NCBI RefSeq assembly: GCF_026262505.1
Contig: NC_067208.1
Coordinates: 2,480,001-2,544,000, forward strand
Length of the DNA stretch: 64,000 nt
Direction of reading: 5' to 3'
DNA from: Trichomonas vaginalis G3
Taxonomy: Eukaryota > Parabasalia > Trichomonadida > Trichomonadidae
Shown: positions 17,764-26,118 of the stretch, piece after piece
Layout of the letters: every line of letters begins with the position of its first letter
How positions within the stretch are numbered: the first letter of the stretch is position 1
The notes under the pieces: model-generated
The model's database searches: none
The model's input: only the letters and a program-made list of their open reading frames with translations
Told to the model about the DNA's origin: nothing
Translations under genes and position numbers: made by a program

Positions 17764-18393
17764 TTACATGTATTTTTCAGCAACTTCGTCAAACAATTTT
17801 ATAGCTTTATCTATCTCATCTACTTCAAACGTTTCTTTACCTTTTATGGGAGCACCATACATTTTCTCAAACTTTTCAAGTAGTTCTGTTTCAGCAGCTC
17901 TCATATCGTTAACAAACACAACCTTAACTCTATTGACTGTAGAGTCATATCTTTTAGTTATATTATATGTTCTTCCTATCTTATATCTTTTTGTATTGAA
18001 GTCCTTCGGTTTCTGAACAATGTAAAGTAAGCCTTCACTGCAACGTTCCGTATCGAATGAACCATAAGTTATGAAGTTATATCCAACAACTGGGTCTAAC
18101 CATAACAAAACTATTGGTATAAGACTTTTGTCAATGAGATATGCTGTAGTTCCATAGAATCTTACCGATATCAAAAGCTCAGGATTTCTTGTCAAAATTT
18201 TCTGAGTTGAAGCATTTCTAACCCAGTCCTTTGCTCTCTTTCCAGATGGTGTTAGAATGTCTGACAAAGAATATTTTTTGTATTTCTTTGAGTATCTTAC
18301 GTTTAAATCACCAATTCGAACCACTTTGGTGTTATTGTCTATCTTTCTAACTGTTTCAAACTCAATGTTTAACATTTCTGTTCTTACATACAA
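17764..18393 (-). CDS. KilA-N plus GIY-YIG/T5orf172-type protein
   Basis: The frame encodes 209 residues (or 203 from the second ATG). Residues about 45-110 form a KilA-N-like domain (GKRAKDWVRNASTQKIL..TTAYLIDKSLIPIVLLWLDP). Residues about 120-205 match the T5orf172/GIY-YIG-like layout: LLYIVQ, YKIGRT, a basic helix, then AAETELLEKFEKMYG and a GKETFEVD strand. Fusions of KilA-N with this nuclease-like domain are known from large DNA viruses and phages. The activity is probably DNA binding with possible nicking; this is family inference. I see no counterpart between the equivalent genes of Maverick B. Confidence 0.75.
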   Translation of the reverse strand: MYVRTEMLNIEFETVRKIDNNTKVVRIGDLNVRYSKKYKKYSLSDILTPSGKRAKDWVRNASTQKILTRNPELLISVRFYGTTAYLIDKSLIPIVLLWLDPVVGYNFITYGSFDTERCSEGLLYIVQKPKDFNTKRYKIGRTYNITKRYDSTVNRVKVVFVNDMRAAETELLEKFEKMYGAPIKGKETFEVDEIDKAIKLFDEVAEKYM

Positions 18394-18447
18394 AATAAAA
18401 AAAATATTTTATAAAAAACTAACTTTATTTTTTCTATCTTAAGGAAA

Positions 18448-18720
18448 TTCACGATTTTCATAGAGTTTTGGCGACCCAGAAAAAAAAACGGTCTCGCTGT
18501 GCTTCCTGATTTTCATGTGTTTTAGGCAAGGCCGGTAAAATCCGGTCTAGAGAAATTTCACGATTTTCATGAGTTTTAGGCGACTAAGTTTTTTTTTCCC
18601 TGGTCGCTGTTCTTCACGATTTTCATGTGTTTTAGGCAAGGCCGGTAAAATCCGGTCTAGAGAAATTTCACGATTTTCATACGGAATCTCTTCTCTCGGT
18701 TTTTCCGAGGGAAGCAATCT
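18448..18720. repeat. Regularly spaced hairpin-module array (54-56 bp period)
   Basis: Five modules each begin with TTCACGATTTTCAT or a close variant, at 18448, 18503, 18557, 18613 and 18667, so spacing is 55, 54, 56 and 54 bp. Each is followed by a variable body with its own hairpin: GGCGACC against GGTCTCGC, GGCCGG against CCGGTC (twice), GGCGAC against GGTCGC, and CTTCTCTCGG against CCGAGGGAAG. Near-identical modules occur, reversed, inside KilA-N coding sequence (17401-17450 and 43310-43440). On the minus strand one unit can be read as HENREEQRPGKKKLSR, like the coding version. Confidence 0.8.
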
Positions 18721-18753
18721 TATGCCATTTTACTCAGATTTTTGGTCATTTTT

Positions 18754-19138
18754 CAATAAAAATAATGTTTATGTTAGAATGTTAGATCTAACATGTTTTC
18801 TAACATGTTTTCTAACATGGTCTAAAACATACAAAACTCATGAAATTTCATACGGAATTCAATAAAAATAATGTTTATGTTAGAATGTTAGATCTAACAT
18901 GTTTTCTAACATGTTTTCTAACATGGTCTAAAACATACAAAACTCATGAAATTTCATACGGAATTCAATAAAAATAATGTTTATGTTAGAATGTTAGATC
19001 TAACATGTTTTCTAACATGTTTTCTAACATGGTCTAAAACATACAAAACTCATGAAATTTCATACGGAATTCAATAAAAATAATGTTTATGTTAGAATGT
19101 TAGATCTAACATGTTTTCTAACACGTTTTCTAACATAA
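18754..19138. repeat. 106-bp tandem repeats with GATC-centred palindrome
   Basis: Units start at 18754, 18860, 18966 and 19072, exactly 106 bp apart. Each holds ATGTTAGATCTAACAT (first copy 18779-18794) followed by two TTTTCTAACA steps and the words CATGAAATTTCATACGGAA. The array directly follows the 3' end of the gene at 19143-20057. The sequence can fold into nested hairpins. Confidence 0.9.
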
Positions 19139-19142
19139 CTAT

Positions 19143-20057
19143 TTACAAGCGTTTTACATGGTATATGTTGCGATGGTTCATGACTCTAAACAATTTCGTA
19201 GCTTCTATTTCTTCTTTTAGTACATCGAATGTTTTAACGATACCGAAAGTTTCTTTATACTTCTTCTTGACGTCAGATAGAAGGAAATCGTTAGCGGTTG
19301 GATAGTTTTTGTTCAGAAATTCTAACATGTTCATTTTATCTTCTGCTGGTTTTTCTGCTTCTTTCTTTAAATCTGCATAGTCGTTTCGCATACGTTCTAT
19401 CTCTTTGACGGAGTAGTTATATTTCCTCATTGCTGCTTTACATTTTGAACATTGCGGGTTCATTTTTGCGTTATATTCTGAAACCTTACCTGCTAAAACA
19501 ACTAAGGCGTCAATGGTTTTCTTCATCTCGAACATAGCGGGTTTTATTTGTTCGTTCCATACCTTACCCCTACTATCTTTATCTCTTATTTCCCAAACAC
19601 ATTTTGCAACTAACGAAACAAAGTTGTCGTAGGTCTTAAATTCTTCGGATTTGTAAAGGTCAGAGATGTTCTTATATACCATGTCGCAATCTTTGTCCAT
19701 AACCTTATGGTTGCAATGAAATCCTAGAAACTCATAGTTTACCTTACGTATGAACTTCTTGGTTTCTACTGAGTCAGTCAGTCTGACTTCTATTTCATCG
19801 AATTCAGGAATAGTGAGCTTTTGTTGTTGTATTTCAGGAAGTTTAGGTAGATGGTCAATAATGTCCTGCATTTCATAAAGATATTGTTCATTTGTTTCAT
19901 CTTTCGCACTACAGTCTAAATTACTTGTTAAAAGTTCTTGCTTTATCTTCTGGATTTTTGTTTCGAAAGTATATGAAGAAGGAATGAAGTTTTTCATCTC
20001 TACCAACATAGATGTTGGGTTCATGACTAAAGAGTTTGGTGTTGTTGTTGCTAACAT
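19143..20057 (-). CDS. Maverick accessory protein, about 304 aa
   Basis: The frame is taken from the ATG at 20055-20057 (MLATTTPNSLVMNPTSM); the upstream extension reads through the A/T-rich gap. The protein is helical, with a CxxC pair in NPQCSKCKAAMRKY that could bind zinc together with earlier Cys/His residues (FHCNHKVMDKDC). A C-terminal segment (LLSDVKKKYKETFG..FDVLKEEIEATKLF) looks like a winged helix. A DNA-related role is inferred from that. The counterpart in Maverick B (41467-42405) is very similar. Confidence 0.65.
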   Translation of the reverse strand: MLATTTPNSLVMNPTSMLVEMKNFIPSSYTFETKIQKIKQELLTSNLDCSAKDETNEQYLYEMQDIIDHLPKLPEIQQQKLTIPEFDEIEVRLTDSVETKKFIRKVNYEFLGFHCNHKVMDKDCDMVYKNISDLYKSEEFKTYDNFVSLVAKCVWEIRDKDSRGKVWNEQIKPAMFEMKKTIDALVVLAGKVSEYNAKMNPQCSKCKAAMRKYNYSVKEIERMRNDYADLKKEAEKPAEDKMNMLEFLNKNYPTANDFLLSDVKKKYKETFGIVKTFDVLKEEIEATKLFRVMNHRNIYHVKRL

Positions 20058-20134
20058 GTTCTTACAATAAAAATAAAAAAATATTTTTTTTAAAAAAAAA
20101 CTAAAATATATTTTTGCCAAAAAAAATGGTTCAT

Positions 20135-20797
20135 TTACTCACAATATTTTTGTACAAAACGACCCCAAACTTTTAACTTCTTTTCTGCAGCTTCTAATGC
20201 TATCTTAGCGAGTTCATATTCTCTAAATTCTCTCTTTAAATCTTCTTGTTCCCATTGGTCTAGTTCGTATGGAGAGTCTCTATAACCATAACATATCTCA
20301 CGTTCATGTTCTATTTGTTTAAGCACATTTTTTCTAACTTCTTCTTCAAACAAAGGTTTTGCATTCTCTACTGTATCTTCAAGTTCTTCTTCATCTAATT
20401 TCTCATGAACTTTCTTGTCTATGGAGTCCATAATTTTTCCAACTGCTATACAATATTTTGGAGAAGCCCACATTGCAATATAGTTTACGAGTCTTGGGTC
20501 TACATACATTCCTCTAACCTGTTTGATTTCATCCGGAATTCCTGCATGAACTTTGTATAAAAAGCAACCCGCTGTTTTCCGCGGGTTGGTATATTCTTCA
20601 CAAAATGCCTTATAATACTCTTCCCAGGACTTATTTTCCAACAACCTTCTAAAGTCTTTCCTAAACTGCTGACACATCTTTGTTGCATTTATATAACCAT
20701 CCTTGTCTCTACGTAAGACTTCAATACCGTTATAAGTGCCTTTTGTGAATGTTTCGCCATTAGATTTGTTAGTGAACGTTTTTGCTTCGACTGACAT
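20135..20797 (-). CDS. KilA-N domain protein 2
   Basis: The frame encodes 220 residues from the ATG at 20795-20797 (MSVEAKTFTNKSNG). The KilA-N domain is clear: VLRRDKDGYINATKMCQQF near the start and VDPRLVNYIAMWASPKYCIAV at its end (about 25-125). A charged helical C-terminus follows. In the same variable loop as in KilA-N protein 1, the DNA holds a perfect 8-bp GC-rich hairpin (CAACCCGC/GCGGGTTG, about 20565-20588), encoding TNPRKTAGC. This hairpin is not the same sequence as that in the other gene, so the site itself seems to accept different hairpins. Confidence 0.8.
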   Translation of the reverse strand: MSVEAKTFTNKSNGETFTKGTYNGIEVLRRDKDGYINATKMCQQFRKDFRRLLENKSWEEYYKAFCEEYTNPRKTAGCFLYKVHAGIPDEIKQVRGMYVDPRLVNYIAMWASPKYCIAVGKIMDSIDKKVHEKLDEEELEDTVENAKPLFEEEVRKNVLKQIEHEREICYGYRDSPYELDQWEQEDLKREFREYELAKIALEAAEKKLKVWGRFVQKYCE

Positions 20798-20869
20798 TTC
20801 TGTTCTTACAATAAAAATAAAAAAATATTTTTTTAAAAAACTAAACTTTATTTTTGGTGTAAATTTCAT

Positions 20870-21320
20870 GAAAATTCAAGAGGTTAGAAAACGTGTTAGA
20901 AAACATGTTAGATCTAACATTCTAACATAAACATTATTTTTGGTGTAAATTTCATGAAAATTCAAGAGTTTTAGACCATGTTAGAAAACGTGTTAGAAAA
21001 CATGTTAGATCTAACATTCTAACATAAATTATATTTTTGGGTCATTTACACTCATTACGATGAAGTTTCGACAAAACATTTACGTTCATGTTTGACAAAA
21101 CATTTACGATGAAGTTTCGACAAAACATTTACGATGAAATTCATGAAAATTCAAGAGTTTTAGACCATGTTAGAAAACGTGTTAGAAAACATGTTAGATC
21201 TAACATTCTAACATAAACATTATTTTTGGTGTAAATTTCATGAAAATTCAAGAGTTTTAGACCATGTTAGAAAACGTGTTAGAAAACATGTTAGATCTAA
21301 CATTCTAACATAAACATTAT
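20870..21320. repeat. GATC-hairpin repeats, second array in Maverick A
   Basis: Four copies of a module run GTTAGAAAAC twice, then ATGTTAGATCTAACAT, then TCTAACATAAACATTATT, then GGTGTAAATTTCATGAAAATTC. They are separated in places by an ACGATGAAGTTTCGACAAAACATTT spacer family. The array lies between the KilA-N 2 start and the 3' end of the cassette 2 left mini-gene. Confidence 0.85.
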
Positions 21321-21521
21321 TTTTACTGAATTTAGCAACAACTTTCTCTCAATTGGAGCTGTAGCATACTCTTTGCGTAAGCGGTTCAGACCTTCTTCGA
21401 TTTGTATTGGAATTGGTAGTAATTTGGATTGAGATTGGACTTGCTGGAACTGAGGTGCAGGGGCTGGTGCTTTAGGTTCCTCTGGTTTGGGAATGGGCTC
21501 GGTTGGTGGGACGTCGGACAT
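21297..21521 (-). CDS. Cassette 2 mini-gene, left type (MSDVPPTEPIPKPEEP)
   Basis: The 74-codon frame starts at the ATG 21519-21521, MSDVPPTEPIPKPEEPKAP, followed by a Gln-rich stretch and a helical end (GLNRLRKEYATAPIERKLLL). The final codons run into the GATC-hairpin repeats. The first 20 residues match the other left-type mini-genes. Function unknown. Confidence 0.5.
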   Translation of the reverse strand: MSDVPPTEPIPKPEEPKAPAPAPQFQQVQSQSKLLPIPIQIEEGLNRLRKEYATAPIERKLLLNSVKIMFMLEC

Positions 21522-21539
21522 TCGTCTGTGGCTTAACCG

Positions 21540-21837
21540 TCGGACCACAAACGATAAAAATCTCTGCTACTAGCAGTACTGCTACTGACAGTAGCAGTAC
21601 TTTTTCTGACAGTAGCAGTACTTTTTCTGACAGTAGCAGTACTTTTTCTGACAGTAGCAGTACTTTATCGTCGAAAACCCTCTCAAATTTTCCTTTTTAC
21701 TGCTCCTAGCAGTACTTTTACTGCTCCTAGCAGTACTGCTACTGACAGTAGCAGTACTTTTTCTGACAGTAGCAGTACTTTTACTGACAGTAGCAGTACT
21801 TTTACTGACAGTAGCAGTACTTTTTCTGACAGTAGCA
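21540..21837. repeat. 24-bp tandem repeat array, cassette 2
   Basis: About ten copies of a 24-bp unit (CTGACAGTAGCAGTACTTTT core) lie between divergent mini-genes. CTGCTACTG-A-CAGTAGCAG is a near-perfect hairpin. A non-repeat core at about 21664-21705 contains CTCAAATTTT, reminiscent of the cores of cassettes 1 and 3. The period of 24 keeps frame, so spurious Ser/Thr and Leu/Val-rich frames run through it. Confidence 0.9.
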
Positions 21838-22203
21838 ATGGTCGAGGTCGAACCGACCGACGAGGCAATTTACCTAATTGAAATTAACGAGCTTGTTAAA
21901 GACTACTTGCGCAAGGTCATGAAGCCCAAGGTCAAGTTCACCACTATTTCTGGAAGGGCTGCCTTGACTCTCGAGATTTCGACTGGAATTCCAATTGAGG
22001 TACCAGAAGGCACTCCTTTCGACGACATAAAGGAGATGAAGAAAGAAGCTCTTCTCAAGTTCTTTGCAAAGCGCCCATGGATACAACTTCCAAACAGAGA
22101 GAGTCCAATTCCACGAATTATACAAATTCTCAAGGGTCTCCTTCACTTCTCGGGTCAACCATTCTACATAACCTGTGAAGGCGACATCCAACCAGTTCAG
22201 TAA
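21838..22203 (+). CDS. Cassette 2 right gene (PTDEAIYLIE), 121 aa
   Basis: Starts MVEVEPTDEAIYLIEINEL at the edge of the 24-bp array. After the shared N-terminal motif it continues as a compact mixed alpha/beta domain (YLRKVMKPKVKFTTISG, WIQLPNRESPIPRIIQILKG). It has noticeably more C-ending codons than its neighbours, so it may have a different origin. It is the longest of the three right-type cassette genes. I recognise no family. Confidence 0.6.
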   Translation: MVEVEPTDEAIYLIEINELVKDYLRKVMKPKVKFTTISGRAALTLEISTGIPIEVPEGTPFDDIKEMKKEALLKFFAKRPWIQLPNRESPIPRIIQILKGLLHFSGQPFYITCEGDIQPVQ

Positions 22204-22259
22204 ACCTTAACGTTTAACTTCACTTTTTTAATGTTTTTTGTGAAAGTGTCAAAAATAAA

Positions 22260-22341
22260 TTGTTTTCATGAGTTTTCTACGATGTTAGAAAACAGGTGAG
22301 AAAACGGGTGAGATGTCACCTCTTCACCTAAACATTATTTT
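22260..22341. repeat. GATC-hairpin variant at a convergent gene end
   Basis: A single module with GGTGAG/CTCACC-type arms instead of GTTAG/CTAAC lies between the 3' ends of two convergent genes. The central word is GAGATGTCACC, slightly off the GATC palindrome. It ends in the same TTCACCTAAACATTATTTTT tail as modules in Maverick B. Confidence 0.6.
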
Positions 22342-23202
22342 TCAATACTTTTTCAGCACTTTTCCGTAGTTATATATGAAAGACAATTCGAGATAAAAGT
22401 CATAGTACAATGGAATAATATGTTGCACACCATTTGTTGTGAACCAAACTTGAAAGTCAGAGAAACTGTTACTAGGTGGTTCGTAGAATTTAGAAGCAAA
22501 GTCATAAAAGTCCTTACCAATACATAGAAAACTATTGTTGCTTGAACTGAAACTTGCATGACACATAACATTTTGAGGGTCAAACACGTTTCTATAAACT
22601 GTCAAATCTGCTGGTGGGCGTATAAATTTAAATGGACCATCTGGTGGTAATGGTTCGTTCTGGTTTAGTAACCGAAGAAATTGTGCCCAAGAACGTTTGT
22701 CTACTTCCCAAAATAAAAACTCTGTACTTCTTGGAGGGTTAATTTCAATCCTTTGAAATGAAACGGTGGAATTCATCTTGTTGTATTCTAGTTTTAGATA
22801 GTATGTTCCATTTAGTAAAGAGTCGTATTTTTCTTGAAATTCCCAGTAGTATTTGTTTATTTGAGTTTGAAAGTCATTTAGAGTTTTCTCAAGACTTTCG
22901 TCTGAACGAATTGTAAAGATTCTCATTTCGTCAAATTTGTCTATTAGACCATCAGAACCTTCATACTGCCCATGAAAATATACTGCGAACATAAATGCGT
23001 TAGTTCTTTTTGAAAACAAAACTCTTCTAAATCCTATTGCCTTTGCATCTGAAGGACTTTGAAGCCAACGAATTGGATAGTTAAACCGATAAGCTCCGGA
23101 TGAAATTTCTTCATCTGAAATATTTCTACCGGCGTTTGTAAAGATATAGTCTAACGGTTTTGTATCTGCTGCTTTTGTTCTTTGTTTTTCAACCTGAAGC
23201 AT
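22342..23202 (-). CDS. Maverick beta-rich protein, family 1 (286 aa)
   Basis: Starts MLQVEKQRTKAADTKPLDY. It has a conserved core PIRWLQSPSDAKAIGFRR and a C-terminus FYEPPSNSFSDFQVWFTT, then PLYYDFYLELSFIYNY. It is paralogous to the region 27496-28330 in the same element. The strand-rich C-terminus would suit a virion protein, but that is inference from pattern. Both paralogues are also in Maverick B. Confidence 0.65.
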   Translation of the reverse strand: MLQVEKQRTKAADTKPLDYIFTNAGRNISDEEISSGAYRFNYPIRWLQSPSDAKAIGFRRVLFSKRTNAFMFAVYFHGQYEGSDGLIDKFDEMRIFTIRSDESLEKTLNDFQTQINKYYWEFQEKYDSLLNGTYYLKLEYNKMNSTVSFQRIEINPPRSTEFLFWEVDKRSWAQFLRLLNQNEPLPPDGPFKFIRPPADLTVYRNVFDPQNVMCHASFSSSNNSFLCIGKDFYDFASKFYEPPSNSFSDFQVWFTTNGVQHIIPLYYDFYLELSFIYNYGKVLKKY

Positions 23203-23227
23203 TTAATATATGTAAAAATATATTGTT

Positions 23228-23812
23228 TTAAAATGGTATGCCATATAGCTTCTTGAATTTGTTAAGAAGTATTTGAACGTATTTTCCATCTGTATCTCTA
23301 GTGTTTACATAAGCATAGCCTGCCTTAGTAAAACATACTTGTAATTTCCTATAGTTTACGCCGGTATAAAAGTAGAAAGAGTCTTGTTCTTCGCTATAGT
23401 AGTAAAACTCAAACGTATGCTCGCCATAGTCTGTAATTTCAATTGCTTCATCTTCTAGTTCGTCGACAAATTCGAATACAATATCTGCAAATTTGCTTTT
23501 GTTCTTATTGTTTTCAGAACGAGTGACCCAACGTAAGTTTTCAAGTCTATTGTCGTTTCTTATATGGTTTATATGGTCTACAAAAGGTAAATTGTTAGGA
23601 TTCGGTATAAAATGAGTTGCAATGACAACATGTTTAAAATAGTGTTTTCCACCCATCTTCATAGTAGTATATCCGTTATTTCGCTCCCATTCGCTTAAAA
23701 CTCTTTTTGTCTCTTTTTTTCTGACTTCAAATGACTCACAACAGTGAATTTCATATTTCTCATCTAACAAACAAGTTTCCCAACGGTCTTCTCCAACAAA
23801 CTCAGCGTACAT
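23228..23812 (-). CDS. HNH endonuclease (NUMOD4/HNH homing type)
   Basis: The frame encodes 194 residues. The N-terminus (EDRWETCLLDEKYEIHCCESFEVR) resembles the NUMOD4 DNA-binding motif. The HNH core is at about 60-104: KHVVIATHF, then FVDHINHIRNDNRLENLRWV and TRSENNKNKS, with the catalytic His in VDH. Proteins of this layout are typically homing or free-standing nucleases in phages and giant viruses. The C-terminal 90 residues are strand-rich and unassigned. A near-copy of its first 75 bases recurs just upstream (about 23872-23946). Confidence 0.8.
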   Translation of the reverse strand: MYAEFVGEDRWETCLLDEKYEIHCCESFEVRKKETKRVLSEWERNNGYTTMKMGGKHYFKHVVIATHFIPNPNNLPFVDHINHIRNDNRLENLRWVTRSENNKNKSKFADIVFEFVDELEDEAIEITDYGEHTFEFYYYSEEQDSFYFYTGVNYRKLQVCFTKAGYAYVNTRDTDGKYVQILLNKFKKLYGIPF

Positions 23813-23946
23813 TTCAAATAAAATAAAAAAATATATTTTTTAAAAAATGTTTTATTTTTAAATGGTATGCCATTTCATATTTCTCATCTAACAAACAAGT
23901 TTCCCAACGGTCTTCTCCAACAAACTCAGCGTACATTTCAAATAAA
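23749..23946. repeat. 75-bp direct repeat at the HNH gene start
   Basis: The sequence at about 23749-23825 (start of the HNH gene and its leader) recurs at about 23872-23946, followed both times by an A/T-rich gap motif. Confidence 0.75.
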
Positions 23947-23962
23947 AAAATATATTTTTTCT

Positions 23963-24547
23963 TTACTTTACATAACCTCCCGCTGCCATAAGCCTTTGAC
24001 GCCAACCCATACCAGCTAATGAAGGTTGGCTTGGTTTAGTTTGAAAACTAACCTTTGGTTTTGGTTTTTCTTCAGTTTTTGGCTCCCCTTCTTCTATTGG
24101 TTTTTCGTCACTTTTCGGTTCATTTGACTTTACCTCACTTGCTTGAACAGTTGTGTCGTCAACATCTTCATAAATATCATATGCCATCTGTTTTTGTTTT
24201 CCTTTCAACTTTTTGTGTTTGTTGTAAAGTTTAGAATATTTCGACTCTAAGTCAATGAGATGTTCTATAATGAACTGTTGGTCAGTGAAGTAAACTTTTC
24301 CATCTGTTGTCTTGAAAGCTCCTTCAGACTTCAATATTTTATTTGTGAGAGTCTGTTTCTTTTTTGAGATACTAGCCGTTCCATTTCTATGAAAAGTGAC
24401 TTTATAGTTAGGGTTTGTATTTCCAGACCTGGCACTTTCTATTATTGAATTTTTCTCTTCATCTGTAAGTTCTTTGACAGGTTTTGACAATGGTTCTGAA
24501 CTTTTTGTTTGTGGTGTCAAATCTACCGTTTCAACTTCTTCGGTCAT
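23963..24547 (-). CDS. Maverick hydrophilic protein, 194 aa
   Basis: Starts MTEEVETVDLTPQTKSSEP. It has a central helical segment (FIIEHLIDLESKYSKLYNKHKKLKGKQKQ) and a Lys/Glu/Pro-rich region, ending WRQRLMAAGGYVK. The ATG is preceded by the leader TTTACTGAGATGAA, which also precedes the next gene upstream. No family recognised. Confidence 0.6.
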   Translation of the reverse strand: MTEEVETVDLTPQTKSSEPLSKPVKELTDEEKNSIIESARSGNTNPNYKVTFHRNGTASISKKKQTLTNKILKSEGAFKTTDGKVYFTDQQFIIEHLIDLESKYSKLYNKHKKLKGKQKQMAYDIYEDVDDTTVQASEVKSNEPKSDEKPIEEGEPKTEEKPKPKVSFQTKPSQPSLAGMGWRQRLMAAGGYVK

Positions 24548-24563
24548 TTCATCTCAGTAAAAA
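24548..24563 (-). promoter_or_regulatory. Shared leader motif TTTACTGAGATGAA
   Basis: This leader sits directly before the ATG of the gene at 23963-24547 and again before the ATG at 24717-24719. Both copies are kept in Maverick B (just before 37103 and 37275). Conservation right up to the ATG suggests a promoter or leader element. Confidence 0.45.
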
Positions 24564-24566
24564 ATT

Positions 24567-24719
24567 TTAGTTTGGTTTGTTTTCAACTGGTTGTTGTTGT
24601 TTTTTAAGTCGGTCTAAAACTTCCTGAGGTATAGGAAGAACTTGACAAACACGTTGTGTAACTGCTGGAAGTCGACAAATCCATCTTGAACCCATTTGTC
24701 TCAAAGCTGTATTGTTCAT
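24567..24719 (-). CDS. Maverick basic micro-protein, 50 aa
   Basis: Starts MNNTALRQMGSRWICRLP and ends with a Gln/Pro tail. It has the same TTTACTGAGATGAA leader as its neighbour. Maverick B has the same 50-codon frame (37103-37255) with few changes, several of them synonymous, which supports coding. Function unknown. Confidence 0.55.
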   Translation of the reverse strand: MNNTALRQMGSRWICRLPAVTQRVCQVLPIPQEVLDRLKKQQQPVENKPN

Positions 24720-24738
24720 TTCATCTCAGTAAAAAACT

Positions 24739-25140
24739 TTACATTCCCCACGTTTGAGGCGGTTGAGGTTGGTTGTTGTTTACCCACTGTTGTGCATGGT
24801 TATATCCTCTGTTAAAGAATCTTTCACCTTGGTCCATGTAGTGCCCTGCTTGGTTATAGTAGTCATTTGCTTTGTTATAGTAGTTTCCTGCTTGTTTTCC
24901 TACATTGTCCATCCATCCTTGAACTTTTCCTCTTGTTTCAGGATTTGGAATAAGATTTGCTGCATCTCGTGCTACATCCCAACCTTTCTGTACAGTTTGT
25001 ATAATAGGTTGTGCTTTCTCTTTAAGTATACCTAATGTACTCAAAATCTTCCTTCCAACTCCAAATACACCTCTGGCTATTGTTCCCACTGCGGGTAAAA
25101 ATCTAGATGCGACTCCTGCTAATGCGCCAAATAAACCCAT
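24739..25140 (-). CDS. Maverick amphipathic protein, 133 aa
   Basis: Starts MGLFGALAGVASRFLPAVG, an N-terminal amphipathic/hydrophobic helix rich in Gly and Ala, followed by GARKI-type basic stretches, a helical middle and an Asn/Tyr/Gln-rich tail (NYYNKANDYYNQAGHYMD). The layout recalls the membrane-active minor virion proteins of adenovirus-like viruses (pVI type). That is an analogy, not a homology I can show. Confidence 0.6.
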   Translation of the reverse strand: MGLFGALAGVASRFLPAVGTIARGVFGVGRKILSTLGILKEKAQPIIQTVQKGWDVARDAANLIPNPETRGKVQGWMDNVGKQAGNYYNKANDYYNQAGHYMDQGERFFNRGYNHAQQWVNNNQPQPPQTWGM

Positions 25141-25156
25141 TTCTTATGGGTTAAAA

Positions 25157-26111
25157 ATGACGAATCCAAACAAGGACCCCTATGTTTCTAAAGCGACAAA
25201 GAAAGCACTCATGATAAAAATCTTTAGTTCAACACCAAATGCTTGGTTTATGGATATCTTGGAAAACATTCCGAGATATAGAGAAGATGGACCACCATAC
25301 TGGCTAATATTTGTTGGTCAAAACACAAGATACTGTGAAGCCATACCATTACAGTCCAAAAATATTTTAGATATCTTAGCAGCTTTGACAATATTCGTTG
25401 ACAAATACCATCCAACAAAACTGACATCTGACTGTGAAAGTTCTTTCAAATCAGATGATGTAAAAAACTATCTGCGTTCAAAAAATGTAAACCAATATTT
25501 CATTGTCGACCAAAACCATTCTGCTCTTGGTGTCATTGACAGTTGTATAAAAATCTTAAGAGACTTAAATCAACCACAAGGTGGTGAAGTAAATGAAATG
25601 TCATATGACGACAAGTATAGACATTTCTCCATGGCAAAGAATGAGACAAGTTTTTAAATATTTACAATAGCCGTAACAAAAAGGTTTGGGAAACCACTCC
25701 CCCGAAGAAATGAAAAACAACCCTGACTTAGAGAAAGACTATATATTTAACAATTTAGTCAAAAGAGACAAACAAGAAAGAATGCCGGGCTTCAAACTTC
25801 AGAAAGGTACAAAGTAAAAATAGAATACCTAAACGCGACCCATATGAAAATACTATTGACTATGACAACAATGGGAACTCGACAGGTACTCGCATTCGTG
25901 TTCGTAAAATAGAAGAAAGTATACAAGAGAATATTATGAAGTTTTAGGCAAACATGGCAAAATGTACAGACTGCAAGCAGAAGATAAAACGACTATTGTC
26001 AGACCTCGTTCAAACTTGTTAAGGTTCATTGGTATACTTTCAAAGACAGTTCCTAACAAATATAAGACAACTCCTGACGAATATGCTAAAGAAGTTGAAA
26101 ATGACGACTAA
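25157..26111 (+). pseudogene. Maverick integrase region (retroviral-type core), broken
   Basis: The first part carries the rve-type core: an early Asp in NAWFMDILENI and a second in LTSDCESSF, with spacing typical of DDE integrases. The later part matches the basic, strand-rich C-terminal domain of Maverick integrases (MPGFKLQK, YYEVLGKH segments). These enzymes cut and join element ends, making 6-bp target duplications. Fossil; broken. Confidence 0.75.
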
Positions 26112-26118
26112 AGCATTT

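Noticed and set aside
18448-18720. CRISPR array
   Set aside because: Spacing is regular, but the spacers are hairpins, two of them are repeated, there are no cas genes, and the DNA is eukaryotic.
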